Of a stretch of DNA of 64,000 nt, positions 1 through 9,018 are shown in pieces. This DNA comes from Legionella beliardensis. Lineage in GTDB: Bacteria > Pseudomonadota > Gammaproteobacteria > Legionellales > Legionellaceae. The stretch spans positions 2,133,501-2,197,500 of the forward strand of contig NZ_UGNV01000001.1 of the NCBI RefSeq assembly GCF_900452395.1, given 5' to 3'. The notes beneath the pieces are model-generated. The model made no database searches, was not told the origin of the DNA, and was given only the letters and a program-made list of their open reading frames with translations. The translations under genes were made by a program, and so were the position numbers. How positions within the stretch are numbered: position 1 is the first letter of the stretch; the number at the start of each line of letters is the position of its first letter.

Positions 1-2510
1 AAAATAACTTCCGCAGCTAAAGCAGAGCCCACCACACCTTGCTGTCGTTGGTTTTCAATTGCTTTATTGACTTCATTACGTACTGTTTGTAATAACTGCC
101 AAAAATTCATATCGATTGTTTTAATATCAGGCCATGCTGTATACCAAGTTTCTAAAAAGATTGAGTCATTTGTTTTGCCCGGTATAAATTGCCAAATCTC
201 TTCAGCAGTAAATGACAAGATGGGTGCTAACCAACGAGTTAAAGCTTGGACAATATGATACATCGCCGTTTGGCACGAGCGCCGAGCTAGGCTATTTTTT
301 GGCGTTGTGTATTGCCTGTCTTTAATAACGTCCAAATAAAAACTACCCAAATCTACCGCACAAAAGTTATGAACTTTTTGATAGATAATATGAAAATTAT
401 AGTTTTGGTAGGCGGTTAGGATTTCATCTTGTAACTGTTGTGCTCTTTTAATAGCCCAGCTATCAAGTACTACTAAATTTTCGCCAGAAAGCAAATGCTC
501 GCGAGGTTCAAAATCGACTAAATTAGCTAATAAGAAACGAGCTGTATTACGTATACGACGATAAGCATCACTGGTTCGTTTAATAATTTCCTCAGAAATA
601 CTGACTTCATTACGGTAATCGGTTGAGGAAACCCACAAACGTAACACGTCAGCACCATGCTGGTTAATAAGCTTATCTAGAGAAACATAGTTACCCTTAG
701 ATTTAGATAATTTTCTACCCTCGGCATCAACAGTATACCCATGCGTTAACACAGTTTTGTAGGGCGCATGCCCATACATGGCAACAGCCGTTGTTAGAGA
801 TGAATTAAACCAGCCGCGGTGTTGATCAGACCCTTCAAAATAAATATCAGCAGGTAACCCCAACGCCTGATTTTGCATCAAAACGCTGTAATGTGAAACG
901 CCAGAATCAAACCACACATCCAATGTGTCAGTTAGCTTGTCATAATCATTAGCATCATCACCTAAAAGATCTTCCGTCTTAAGTTCAAACCAAGCCTCAA
1001 TACCCTTTTCTTCAACCTGCTTAGCAACTTTTTCAATTAACTCCAAGGTATTTGGATGTAAATCACGCGTTGATTTATGCACAAATAAGGGTATAGGTGT
1101 ACCCCAAGCCCTTTGTCTAGAAATACACCAATCAGGCCTATTTTCTACCATACTACTAATGCGAGGCTTGCCCCACTCTGGAATCCAATTAACGTGCTCA
1201 ATTTCCTTTAAAATATCTTTCCGTAAATTATTTTTATCCATGGAAATAAACCACTGTGGAGTTGCTAAAAATATCATGGGTGTTTTATGACGCCAACAAT
1301 GTGGATAGCTATGCTGAATCAATTCCTTATGTAATAGCACCTGTCTTTCGCTAAGCAATTCAATGATTTTTTCATTTGTTTTTAAAACTGACATGCCACC
1401 AAAATACTGAACATCAGCCGCATAACAACCATTGCCCATAACAGGATTTATTAAAGGTAAGTTAAACGCTTGGCCAACCGTGTAATCTTCAACACCATGA
1501 GCAGGTGCTGTATGTACACAGCCTGTACCGGAGTCAGTTGTTACATGCTCACCAGTGATAATAGGCACTAATCTGTCATAAAAAGGATGCTTTAACTTTA
1601 AGTAGGTAAATGTTTCACCAGGTAACTTGCCAAAACGTTTGTAATTTGCAAGACCATACCGGCTCATTACTTGCTCAACTAAAACATCAATAATTAAGAA
1701 ATAGTTATCACCACCATCAACTAATTCATAATTTAATTCAGGATGCAAAGTGACCGCTTCATTTGCAGGCAAAGTCCAGGGCGTGGTTGTCCATATAGGT
1801 ACAATCACAGGCTTAGTGGGAAGGCTTAAGTCAACTCGGCTGATAAAATCATTGGGATTTTCTGCATAAAAAGCAACATCAATAGAGGAGGATGTTTTAT
1901 CTTCATAATCTACTTCAGCTTCGGCTAAAGCAGAGCCACAATCTATACACCAATGGACAGGCTTAAACCCTTGTTGTAAATGGCCATTGGCAATTATTTT
2001 ACCCAGAGCGCGAATAATATTTGCCTCATAATGAGGATGATAAGTGGCGTAAGGATTATCCCAATCGCCAAAAACACCTAAGCGCTTAAACTCTTCTCGC
2101 TGTATATCAATTTGACTGGCTGCATAATCACGGCATTTAGCACGAAATTCTTTTGCATCTACTTTAACACCCGCTTTGCCGATTTTTTTCTCGACATTTA
2201 ATTCAATAGGCAAGCCATGGCAATCCCAACCAGGTACAAAAGGGGCATTAAAACCACTTAAGGTTTTTGATTTAATAATAATATCTTTTAAAATTTTGTT
2301 TAAAGCATGGCCGCAATGCAAATGGCCATTAGCATACGGCGGCCCATCATGCAGGATAAACTGCTTATCATTAGCGTGTGCTTGCCGAATTTGGTTATAA
2401 AGATTATTTGCATACCAAGCTTCTAAACATTGAGGCTCGCGCCCGGCTAAATTTGCCTTCATAGGAAAAGCCGTATGAGGTAAATTAAGGGTATCTTTAT
2501 AATCTGCCAT
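1..2510 (-). CDS. ileS: Isoleucyl-tRNA synthetase, 3' end outside the window
   Basis: Charges tRNA-Ile with isoleucine in the cytoplasm. The frame is open from an ATG at 2508-2510 to the left edge, about 836 codons, so only the C-terminal part (tRNA-binding and zinc end of a roughly 930-residue enzyme) is missing. The class Ia signature is present: [11 protein letters not shown] near residues 58-68 and KLSKSKGN in the second half. The editing domain between them contains the [12 protein letters not shown] motif. The gene starts 36 bp after the ribF stop on the same strand, the usual ribF-ileS arrangement; lspA would be expected beyond the edge. Identification is from clear motif and whole-length similarity. 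Confidence 0.97.
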   Translation of the reverse strand, partial: MADYKDTLNLPHTAFPMKANLAGREPQCLEAWYANNLYNQIRQAHANDKQFILHDGPPYANGHLHCGHALNKILKDIIIKSKTLSGFNAPFVPGWDCHGLPIELNVEKKIGKAGVKVDAKEFRAKCRDYAASQIDIQREEFKRLGVFGDWDNPYATYHPHYEANIIRALGKIIANGHLQQGFKPVHWCIDCGSALAEAEVDYEDKTSSSIDVAFYAENPNDFISRVDLSLPTKPVIVPIWTTTPWTLPANEAVTLHPELNYELVDGGDNYFLIIDVLVEQVMSRYGLANYKRFGKLPGETFTYLKLKHPFYDRLVPIITGEHVTTDSGTGCVHTAPAHGVEDYTVGQAFNLPLINPVMGNGCYAADVQYFGGMSVLKTNEKIIELLSERQVLLHKELIQHSYPHCWRHKTPMIFLATPQWFISMDKNNLRKDILKEIEHVNWIPEWGKPRISSMVENRPDWCISRQRAWGTPIPLFVHKSTRDLHPNTLELIEKVAKQVEEKGIEAWFELKTEDLLGDDANDYDKLTDTLDVWFDSGVSHYSVLMQNQALGLPADIYFEGSDQHRGWFNSSLTTAVAMYGHAPYKTVLTHGYTVDAEGRKLSKSKGNYVSLDKLINQHGADVLRLWVSSTDYRNEVSISEEIIKRTSDAYRRIRNTARFLLANLVDFEPREHLLSGENLVVLDSWAIKRAQQLQDEILTAYQNYNFHIIYQKVHNFCAVDLGSFYLDVIKDRQYTTPKNSLARRSCQTAMYHIVQALTRWLAPILSFTAEEIWQFIPGKTNDSIFLETWYTAWPDIKTIDMNFWQLLQTVRNEVNKAIENQRQQGVVGSALAAEVI

Positions 2511-2546
2511 CTATTGTTACTCTCATCATTAAAATCAAACTAATAT

Positions 2547-3482
2547 TTATACTATTAAATCATTAAAATAGCACTTTGCTGAAAAAACGTCATCATGAAT
2601 TTGTTGAACTAGCTTTTCAATAGAAGAAAATTTTACTTCATCACGCAGCTTGTGCAAGAAAACAACTTTTAACATTTCACCATACAAATTGCCACTAAAA
2701 TCAAACAAATGTATTTCTAATACATTACGACTGCCATCCACTGTAGGTCGACGACCTAAGTTAGCAACACCATTGACAATCTGCCCATTTAAACGCTGCA
2801 CTTGCACACAAAAGACACCACTTAAAGGTAAGCTAATGCGATGCAAGCTTAGATTCGCTGTTGGTATCCCCCATTCACGCGCCCTACCCTGCCCAGGTAC
2901 AACACGCCCACAAAGGCTATATGGCCGGCCTAATAAGGCTTGTGCTTGCTTTAATTGATTAGAAGCCAATAATTCTCTAATTTTAGTCGAACTAACCCGC
3001 TGGTTATCTACTGTAAAGTTAGGAAAAGTTTCTAAGGTGCACTTAGCCTGCTTAGCTAGATTAGATAATAAATTAACATCACCTTGCCGGTCTTGGCCAA
3101 AACGAAAGTCTTCACCTATCAAGAGATACTTTGTTTGCAATAAAGAAAAAAAATAAGTTGTGGCAAAGTCAGAAGGCAGCATGCTAGCTAATTTTTTGTT
3201 AAATTTAAGGCAGCAAACATAATCAACTTGCGCCGCTTTTAACATATCTACTTTTTCTCTTAAATTAGTTAAACGTGCAGGAACATTCTTTTGATAAAAA
3301 AATTCACTAGGCTGTGGCTCAAAAATTAAAACAACCATAGGGAGCCTAAATCGCAAAGATTGTATTTTAAGTTGCGCTAGTAGCGCTTGGTGTCCTAAAT
3401 GCACACCGTCAAAATTTCCTATAGTCGCTACGGTACCTGCTTTAAAAGCAGCCGCAGGATTTAAGCCACGCAACAGCTTCAT
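2547..3482 (-). CDS. ribF: Bifunctional riboflavin kinase / FAD synthetase
   Basis: Converts riboflavin to FMN and FMN to FAD. The 311-residue length is normal for bacterial RibF. The N-terminal nucleotidyltransferase half carries GNFDGVHLGHQALL (residues about 22-35, HxGH nucleotide-binding motif) and SSTKIRELL. The C-terminal flavokinase half carries GQGRAREWGIPTANLSL with the PTAN motif. It is the first gene of a ribF-ileS unit on the minus strand. Upstream is a repeat-containing spacer rather than rpsT, which often neighbours ribF in other gammaproteobacteria. Confidence 0.96.
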   Translation of the reverse strand: MKLLRGLNPAAAFKAGTVATIGNFDGVHLGHQALLAQLKIQSLRFRLPMVVLIFEPQPSEFFYQKNVPARLTNLREKVDMLKAAQVDYVCCLKFNKKLASMLPSDFATTYFFSLLQTKYLLIGEDFRFGQDRQGDVNLLSNLAKQAKCTLETFPNFTVDNQRVSSTKIRELLASNQLKQAQALLGRPYSLCGRVVPGQGRAREWGIPTANLSLHRISLPLSGVFCVQVQRLNGQIVNGVANLGRRPTVDGSRNVLEIHLFDFSGNLYGEMLKVVFLHKLRDEVKFSSIEKLVQQIHDDVFSAKCYFNDLIV

Positions 3483-3591
3483 ATCATCTTTAAATAATAA
3501 AAAAAAGAATTATACCTAGTTTAAGTAAGTTTGCGAAATATAGTTTCGTTTAAATTCATTTCAATTAAATTTGAATGCCATCAGTAGGAAC

Positions 3592-3733
3592 CTTCGTCAT
3601 GTGAACGTGAAGCAATCTAGAAGGTTGCGCCTCCTAAGCTCAACCTGGGTTGCTTCGCTTTGCGAGCAAAGATGGGCAAACTCTAGAAAAGTCGTCATTG
3701 CTTCACCTTCACATAGGTGAAGCAATCTAGAAT
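3592..3733. repeat. Dispersed palindromic repeat (gtgaagcaatctag family)
   Basis: The spacer between ribF and secF contains two direct copies of a 16-base unit, gtgaagcaatctagaa, at 3607-3622 and 3717-3732. Between them lies an oppositely oriented relative around gggttgcttcgctttgcgag. The same core appears as gtgaagcaatccag in an inverted-repeat element at 18818-18909. This type of hairpin-forming intergenic repeat is common in Legionellales and Rickettsiales. No open frame is seen. Confidence 0.75.
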
Positions 3734-3759
3734 GGTTTGTTTTTTTAGGATTACTGAGT

Positions 3760-4680
3760 TTAAGGTCGATCGTCAATTTCGCGGCGCTGGGAAGGAAGAA
3801 AATCTTTTCTATCTAAACCCATACCAACGGCTAATGCGCCAGCGACATAAATAGAAGAGTATGTTCCTATAACAATACCAATTATCAGAGCCAGTGAAAA
3901 ACCACGGATTGTCTCACCACCATAAACAAAAAGCGCGACCACTACAAATAACGTCAATAGCGAGGTCATGATAGTTCTTGATAGCGTTTGGTTGATAGAG
4001 ATATTCATGATATCTAAAGGTTCAGCACGGCGAATTTTAACAAAATTTTCTCTAACTCGGTCAAATACAACAATTGTATCATTTAGAGAATAGCCAATTA
4101 CGGCTAATAATCCAGCTAAAGCTTTTAAATCAAATTCAATATTAAACAGAGCAAATATACCAAGTATTAATATGGGGTCATGAATTAAAGCAACCGCGGA
4201 ACTAACCGCCAGCCGGTACTCAAAGCGCATAGCAATATAAATCATTGTTCCTAGTAAGGAAACAATAATCGCTAGAGCACCTTTAGTAGCTAATTCTTCA
4301 CCTACTTGCGGACCTACAAAGTCAACCCGTTGCTTAATAGCGCCAGGAGGTAAAGCACTCATTACCTTATCAACTAAGATACTTTGCTCTTGATTCATTC
4401 TTGGCGCAATACTAATTAAAACATCTTTAGACGTGCCATAACTAATAACTTGTGCTTCTTTAAATCCAGCTGTATACAAATTATCGCGAATCAATGTTAA
4501 ATTCGCTGTATCTGGAAAAGAAACTTCAATTTGGGTGCCGCCCGTAAAATCAAGCCCCCACTTTAGTCCGTTAACTAATAAAGCTCCGATAGAAATAATA
4601 AAAATTAGGGCAGAAAATAGTGCTGTCCACTTTCTGGCCCCCATAAAATCTATTTTTGAATTTGGATTAAAAAATTCCAT
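3760..4680 (-). CDS. secF: Protein translocase subunit SecF
   Basis: Inner-membrane subunit of the SecDF complex, which uses the proton gradient to help preproteins cross after SecYEG. The 306-residue length and layout are typical: one N-terminal membrane segment (about residues 18-38), the GLDFTGGTQIEVSF motif, a periplasmic loop, then five C-terminal membrane segments with GYSLNDTIVVFDRVREN. It begins 12 bp after the secD stop, so the two are co-transcribed with yajC. Confidence 0.97.
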   Translation of the reverse strand: MEFFNPNSKIDFMGARKWTALFSALIFIISIGALLVNGLKWGLDFTGGTQIEVSFPDTANLTLIRDNLYTAGFKEAQVISYGTSKDVLISIAPRMNQEQSILVDKVMSALPPGAIKQRVDFVGPQVGEELATKGALAIIVSLLGTMIYIAMRFEYRLAVSSAVALIHDPILILGIFALFNIEFDLKALAGLLAVIGYSLNDTIVVFDRVRENFVKIRRAEPLDIMNISINQTLSRTIMTSLLTLFVVVALFVYGGETIRGFSLALIIGIVIGTYSSIYVAGALAVGMGLDRKDFLPSQRREIDDRP

Positions 4681-4692
4681 CTATGTCTCGCT

Positions 4693-6552
4693 TTAAATAC
4701 CTATAGATAATTTCTTTACATTTCGCCCACCATAGTACCAATTTACTATAGCGCGAGTATACGTGATACTTGTCAACATTGAAGTCAATAAACCCAATGA
4801 TAAAATAACTGCAAACCCACGCACAGGCCCTGTCCCGATAGCGAATAACACAATACCAACAATTAAGGTCGTGACATTAGCATCAATGATGGTTGAGAAT
4901 GCCCTATCGTAGCCCGCGTATATTGCAGCCTGTGGCGACATGCCGTTACGTAGCTCTTCGCGTATTCGTTCGTAGATTAACACGTTAGCATCAACTGCCA
5001 TCCCTACTGTCAATACAAATCCTGCAATACCTGGCAAGGTTAGCGTAGTACCAATGACAGATAATAATGCGCTTAGCAAAATAAGGTTTAAAAATAAACC
5101 AATGTTGGCAACAAGTCCAAAAAAACGATAGTAAACAAGCATTAATATCAAAATTAAGCCCATACCTACTTCTAAAGAGACTATGCCACGTTTTATATTT
5201 TCTTTACCAAGCGATGGCCCAACTGTGCGCTCTTCAACCGGGTAAATTACAGCCGGTAAAGCACCAGCACGTAGCAATAAAGCTAAGTTACTTGCCTCTT
5301 TAGCATCTGTAAGCCCTGTGATTTGGAAATTGTTGCCTAGTGCATTTTGAATCACTGGTGCACTAATGACACGTTCTTCACGATGGGTAACGCGTTTTGT
5401 AACGCCATTTACGGTTTGTAGACTAGCTTTTGTTTCCACAAAAACAATAGCCATACGCTTACCTATGTTTTCTCGAGTTATTTTAGTAAATAAGCTCTCG
5501 CCGCCTCCGCCGAGTTGAACCTGTACTGCGGGTGAAGCACTTTGTTGATCAAAACTAGAAACGGCACTGGTAATTGAATCTCCGCTTAAAACCACTTGTT
5601 TTTTTAATAAAATAGGGTAGCCATCCATCATGTATAGCTTACTATTAACTGGTACAGCACCTGTTTGTTTGGCAACTTGTGGATCATTTTCTTGATCAAC
5701 TAGATGAAATTGCAACGTTGCTGTTCCACCTAAAATTTGTTTTGCCCGTGCAGCATCTTGAATACCAGGTAAATCAACAGCGATACGAGTAGCACCTTGC
5801 TGTTGAACCACGGCCTCACCAACACCCAGCTCATTAACACGATTACGCAAGATACTCATTGTTTGCTCAATGGTATTTTGTCGTATTGAATTCAATTCTG
5901 CTGGTGCTAATGTAACATTTAAGGTATTGGTTTCTTTTGCTTTAGTAAAGACAAGCCCTGGTAAGTTATTCTTTATTTCAGCAATAGCATCATCCATAAC
6001 ATCTGGAGTACGAAATATAATATTAACGCCTTTATCTGGAAAATAACGTATACCAGCATAACGAATGCCTTTTTCACGTAGATCTTGGCCAATGTTTTTC
6101 ATTAAGCCTTCGTAACGCCGATTTATTAAGCTATCAACGTCAACCTCGAGGAGAAAATGTACACCACCGCGCAAGTCTAACCCTTGTTTCATAGGTTCTG
6201 CACCTATTCTATTAAACCAGCTGGGTGTAGCAGGTGCTAAATTTAAGGCGATAGTATAACCTTGCCCCAAACCTTTCTTAAGTGTATCTTGAGCCAATAA
6301 CTGTGTATCAGTTGATGAGAACCTGATTTCAACACTTTCATTGCCTACCGACATTGAATTGTAATTTATTTTAGCTTCAGCAAGAATATCAGCTACTTGT
6401 TGCTTGAGTTGCTCAATATCAATAGCTGTTTGCGGAGATATTTGTATAGCCGGATCTTCGCTATATAAATTAGGCATAGCATAGATAAGGCCAATTATAA
6501 CAACAATAACTAATGCTATGTTTTTCCAAAACGGATATTTATTATGCATCAT
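4693..6552 (-). CDS. secD: Protein translocase subunit SecD
   Basis: Partner of SecF in preprotein export. A longer frame is open up to 6654, but it overlaps yajC. The ATG at 6550-6552 (or the adjacent one at 6547-6549) is preferred because it follows an AGGGA about 9 bases upstream and gives MMHNKYPFWKN followed by the first membrane helix. That makes about 619 residues, the normal size. GLDLRGGVHFLLEVD, the periplasmic P1 region, and GMAVDANVLIYERIREE in the membrane part identify it. It follows yajC by 19 bp. Confidence 0.97.
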   Translation of the reverse strand: MMHNKYPFWKNIALVIVVIIGLIYAMPNLYSEDPAIQISPQTAIDIEQLKQQVADILAEAKINYNSMSVGNESVEIRFSSTDTQLLAQDTLKKGLGQGYTIALNLAPATPSWFNRIGAEPMKQGLDLRGGVHFLLEVDVDSLINRRYEGLMKNIGQDLREKGIRYAGIRYFPDKGVNIIFRTPDVMDDAIAEIKNNLPGLVFTKAKETNTLNVTLAPAELNSIRQNTIEQTMSILRNRVNELGVGEAVVQQQGATRIAVDLPGIQDAARAKQILGGTATLQFHLVDQENDPQVAKQTGAVPVNSKLYMMDGYPILLKKQVVLSGDSITSAVSSFDQQSASPAVQVQLGGGGESLFTKITRENIGKRMAIVFVETKASLQTVNGVTKRVTHREERVISAPVIQNALGNNFQITGLTDAKEASNLALLLRAGALPAVIYPVEERTVGPSLGKENIKRGIVSLEVGMGLILILMLVYYRFFGLVANIGLFLNLILLSALLSVIGTTLTLPGIAGFVLTVGMAVDANVLIYERIREELRNGMSPQAAIYAGYDRAFSTIIDANVTTLIVGIVLFAIGTGPVRGFAVILSLGLLTSMLTSITYTRAIVNWYYGGRNVKKLSIGI

Positions 6553-6571
6553 AATTCTAGTCCCTACCACC

Positions 6572-6907
6572 TTAAAGGGATTTAACTGTACCTTTAGGCA
6601 ATACTGCCGCAACAGCATTACGTTGGATGTAAATGTCAACGCCCTCAGCAACACTAATTTTGATAAATTGGTCGTCCAAATTTACCACTTTTGCCACCAT
6701 ACCACCTGATGTCACAATTTCATCGCCCTTTTTTAAATTGCTTATTAAATCACGGTGCTCCTTTGCCCTTTTGCTGTTTGGCCTTATTATCATGAAATAA
6801 AATAAGACAAAAATAGCAATTAGCATCACTAAAGGAAATGCGCCATCAGTCTGCCCGGTAGGCACTGTTTTAGCTGCAGCTATTGCATCGGTGATAAAAA
6901 AACTCAT
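6572..6907 (-). CDS. yajC: Preprotein translocase accessory subunit YajC
   Basis: Small inner-membrane protein that associates with SecDF. 111 residues with one membrane segment at about residues 22-42 (LVMLIAIFVLFYFMIIRP) followed by the family signature RPNSKRAKEH and GDEIVTSGGMVAKV. First of the yajC-secD-secF unit; it stands 115 bp downstream of the tgt-like gene on the same strand. The start has a ggagag-type ribosome site. Confidence 0.96.
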   Translation of the reverse strand: MSFFITDAIAAAKTVPTGQTDGAFPLVMLIAIFVLFYFMIIRPNSKRAKEHRDLISNLKKGDEIVTSGGMVAKVVNLDDQFIKISVAEGVDIYIQRNAVAAVLPKGTVKSL

Positions 6908-7022
6908 TTTGCTCTCCTCAAACTCGCCATTTTAGCCTTACCCCAAAAGGCAGGACAAGATTGCGTGACATCATATCGGTATTTTGCGCTTACGTAAATG
7001 AACATCTACATATTTCAGGCGT

Positions 7023-7871
7023 TTAATTTTGATTAATAATGTAATTTTGGCAAAAATATAAATTATGCTGCACTAAATAACGCTGTGCTAATAAAGGCGT
7101 TTGCCCTAGTAAATGATGTAAATAAGCCCGAGTGAGCTGTGCGCTACAGGTCTTACACTGACAACTATTATCCAGTGTTTGATAATCCATGCTCATTTCT
7201 TGAGCAATAATTGTTAACTGCTCATCCTTTTCTCGACTATAAAATAAGCCCATCATGCCATCCAAAGCAGGCCGATTAGTCTCAACAGTATGTTTATTTT
7301 CAAGCAACTCTTGCATTTGTGCTAGATTAAAATCACCTAACAAGTACATAGGCTTATCTAACTTCTGAACATCATTAAAAAAGTCTTTAAAAGATTGTTG
7401 CTTATAAATACCATAATAATTTAAATGATCTAGATTTAAATGGCTAGGTTCTCCTTGAGGAAAATAAAGTTCAATGTCCGTTTCAGTAACTAGCGTCTGC
7501 CAAAATTCGTTAAAAAACGTTAAGCTATCTAATGGTAAAAGTACCTTATTGGGCTTAAGCTCGGCAATTAAAGAAGCTAGCTCTTGTATTGATAGTTGCA
7601 CAAGTTGCCCATCATAAGTAGATCGAATTAGATAAATTCCATTTGAATTCGCAGGCGGCAAGACTGCATTTAAAACGATAGTTCCTGGCCATGAAATATA
7701 ATCACGTAATTGAATTAATTTTTTAAGAAAAGCTACGCCAGGCTTTATCATTAAAGCATCTAATTGATAAGCAATTGTTGTAACGCTTGCGTCTTGCCAA
7801 TTTGCAAAGGTAAGACAGCTACCTGCTTGACTTGTTAGTACTGGCACTAATGTACCTTGACGTTGTTGCAT
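7023..7871 (-). CDS. Degenerate tRNA-guanine transglycosylase-like protein
   Basis: It sits exactly where tgt is expected, between queA (14 bp upstream) and yajC. It is only 282 residues instead of about 370-380. The C-terminal half aligns with TGT: YLLGDFN in place of YLMGVG, then the zinc site CQCKTC (Cys237, 239, 242) followed by RAYLHHLL and His269, close to the family C-x-C-x2-C-x25-H spacing. The catalytic parts are not there: I find no DSGGFQ, no GGLAVGE, and the FDCVxPTRxxRNG block that holds the nucleophilic Asp is replaced by VETNRPALDGMMG. A zinc-binding, probably non-catalytic homologue is inferred. The true tgt may lie elsewhere or be absent. Confidence 0.8.
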   Translation of the reverse strand: MQQRQGTLVPVLTSQAGSCLTFANWQDASVTTIAYQLDALMIKPGVAFLKKLIQLRDYISWPGTIVLNAVLPPANSNGIYLIRSTYDGQLVQLSIQELASLIAELKPNKVLLPLDSLTFFNEFWQTLVTETDIELYFPQGEPSHLNLDHLNYYGIYKQQSFKDFFNDVQKLDKPMYLLGDFNLAQMQELLENKHTVETNRPALDGMMGLFYSREKDEQLTIIAQEMSMDYQTLDNSCQCKTCSAQLTRAYLHHLLGQTPLLAQRYLVQHNLYFCQNYIINQN

Positions 7872-7885
7872 ATGAATAATCCAAA

Positions 7886-8899
7886 TTACAGTAATAAACA
7901 GGCATCACCATAACTAAAAAAACGATAGCGCTTAGCAATTGCTTCTTTATACAAGGCCATTGTCTGCTGGTAACCAATAAATGCTGATACCAGCATTAAT
8001 AAAGTTGATTCTGGTAAATGAAAATTGGTAATTAAACCATTACAAAGTTTAAAGGTATAGCCAGGATAAATGAAAATATCTGTCTCATGCTTTCCTGGTT
8101 TTAAATAGCCATCTTGCGTGGCACTTTCTAAGCTGCGCATGGCTGTCGTACCCACCGCAATAATACGGCCACCATGTGATTGCGTTTGCTTGACAAGCTC
8201 ACTTAACTCTTCAGTGATTACATAGTGTTCTTTATGCATTTTATGATCATTAATATTCTCACAACGAACCGGTCTAAATGTGCCTGCGCCAACATGTAGC
8301 GTGCAATAGCCTAATTGTATACCCTTCTCTTGTAGTTGAGCTAAAACATAATCATCAAAATGTAAACCTGCAGTAGGGGCTGCAACCGAGCCTTTATGCT
8401 TGGCATAAATTGTTTGATAACGCTCTTTATCCAAGGTCTCATCAGTTCGGGTAATATAGGGTGGTAGAGGAATATGTCCAATTTCTTCTAACATTGTTTC
8501 GATGTCACCGGAAACAAAACATTGATATAAGTCATCAATTTTTGCCATAACTTTAACTTGCCATTTAGCATCAAGAAATATAGTCATTCCTGCGCGCGGT
8601 GCCTTGCTTGCTTTAATGTGAGCGAGGAAATGATGGTCATCTTGGACACGCTCAACTAAAAACTCTACGCGCCCGCCTGTTTCCTTTAGACCAAAAAAAC
8701 GTGCCGGAATTACCTTAGTATCATTCATCACTAATAAGTCACCTGGCTCTAGTAATTCAGACAATTGACTAAATTGATAATGGGCCTGGGTTTGTGTGTG
8801 CCGATTATAATTTAATAACCTTGAATCACGACGTTTCGCTAGAGGGTATTGAGCAATTAACTCTGGAGGTAATTCAAAATAGAAATCTTGTTTATTCAT
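7886..8899 (-). CDS. queA: S-adenosylmethionine:tRNA ribosyltransferase-isomerase
   Basis: Transfers and rearranges the ribosyl part of SAM onto preQ1 at position 34 of GUN-anticodon tRNAs, giving epoxyqueuosine. The 337-residue length is normal. Family blocks are clear: FYFELPPELIAQYP at the start, MNDTKVIPARFFG, SVAAPTAGLHF, HVGAGTFRPV, and GLITNFHLPESTLLMLVSAF near the C-terminus. It is the first gene of the minus-strand run queA / tgt-like / yajC / secD / secF, and its promoter region is shared with the divergent yheS gene. Confidence 0.97.
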   Translation of the reverse strand: MNKQDFYFELPPELIAQYPLAKRRDSRLLNYNRHTQTQAHYQFSQLSELLEPGDLLVMNDTKVIPARFFGLKETGGRVEFLVERVQDDHHFLAHIKASKAPRAGMTIFLDAKWQVKVMAKIDDLYQCFVSGDIETMLEEIGHIPLPPYITRTDETLDKERYQTIYAKHKGSVAAPTAGLHFDDYVLAQLQEKGIQLGYCTLHVGAGTFRPVRCENINDHKMHKEHYVITEELSELVKQTQSHGGRIIAVGTTAMRSLESATQDGYLKPGKHETDIFIYPGYTFKLCNGLITNFHLPESTLLMLVSAFIGYQQTMALYKEAIAKRYRFFSYGDACLLL

Positions 8900-8981
8900 T
8901 AACCAACCTGCAAATCATATTGGCTACATTATAACTGCATAAGATTCTTTTAGCATCATTTATAGAATAACCTAGTATTAT

Positions 8982-8990
8982 TGTTATAAT
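8982..8990 (+). promoter_or_regulatory. Extended -10 promoter for yheS
   Basis: TATAAT at 8985-8990 is preceded by TGt, giving an extended -10 element 28 bases before the yheS ATG. No good -35 hexamer is seen at the right spacing. Confidence 0.5.
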
Positions 8991-9018
8991 ACTTTAATTA
9001 TTAGTTTGTCTTAGTCTT

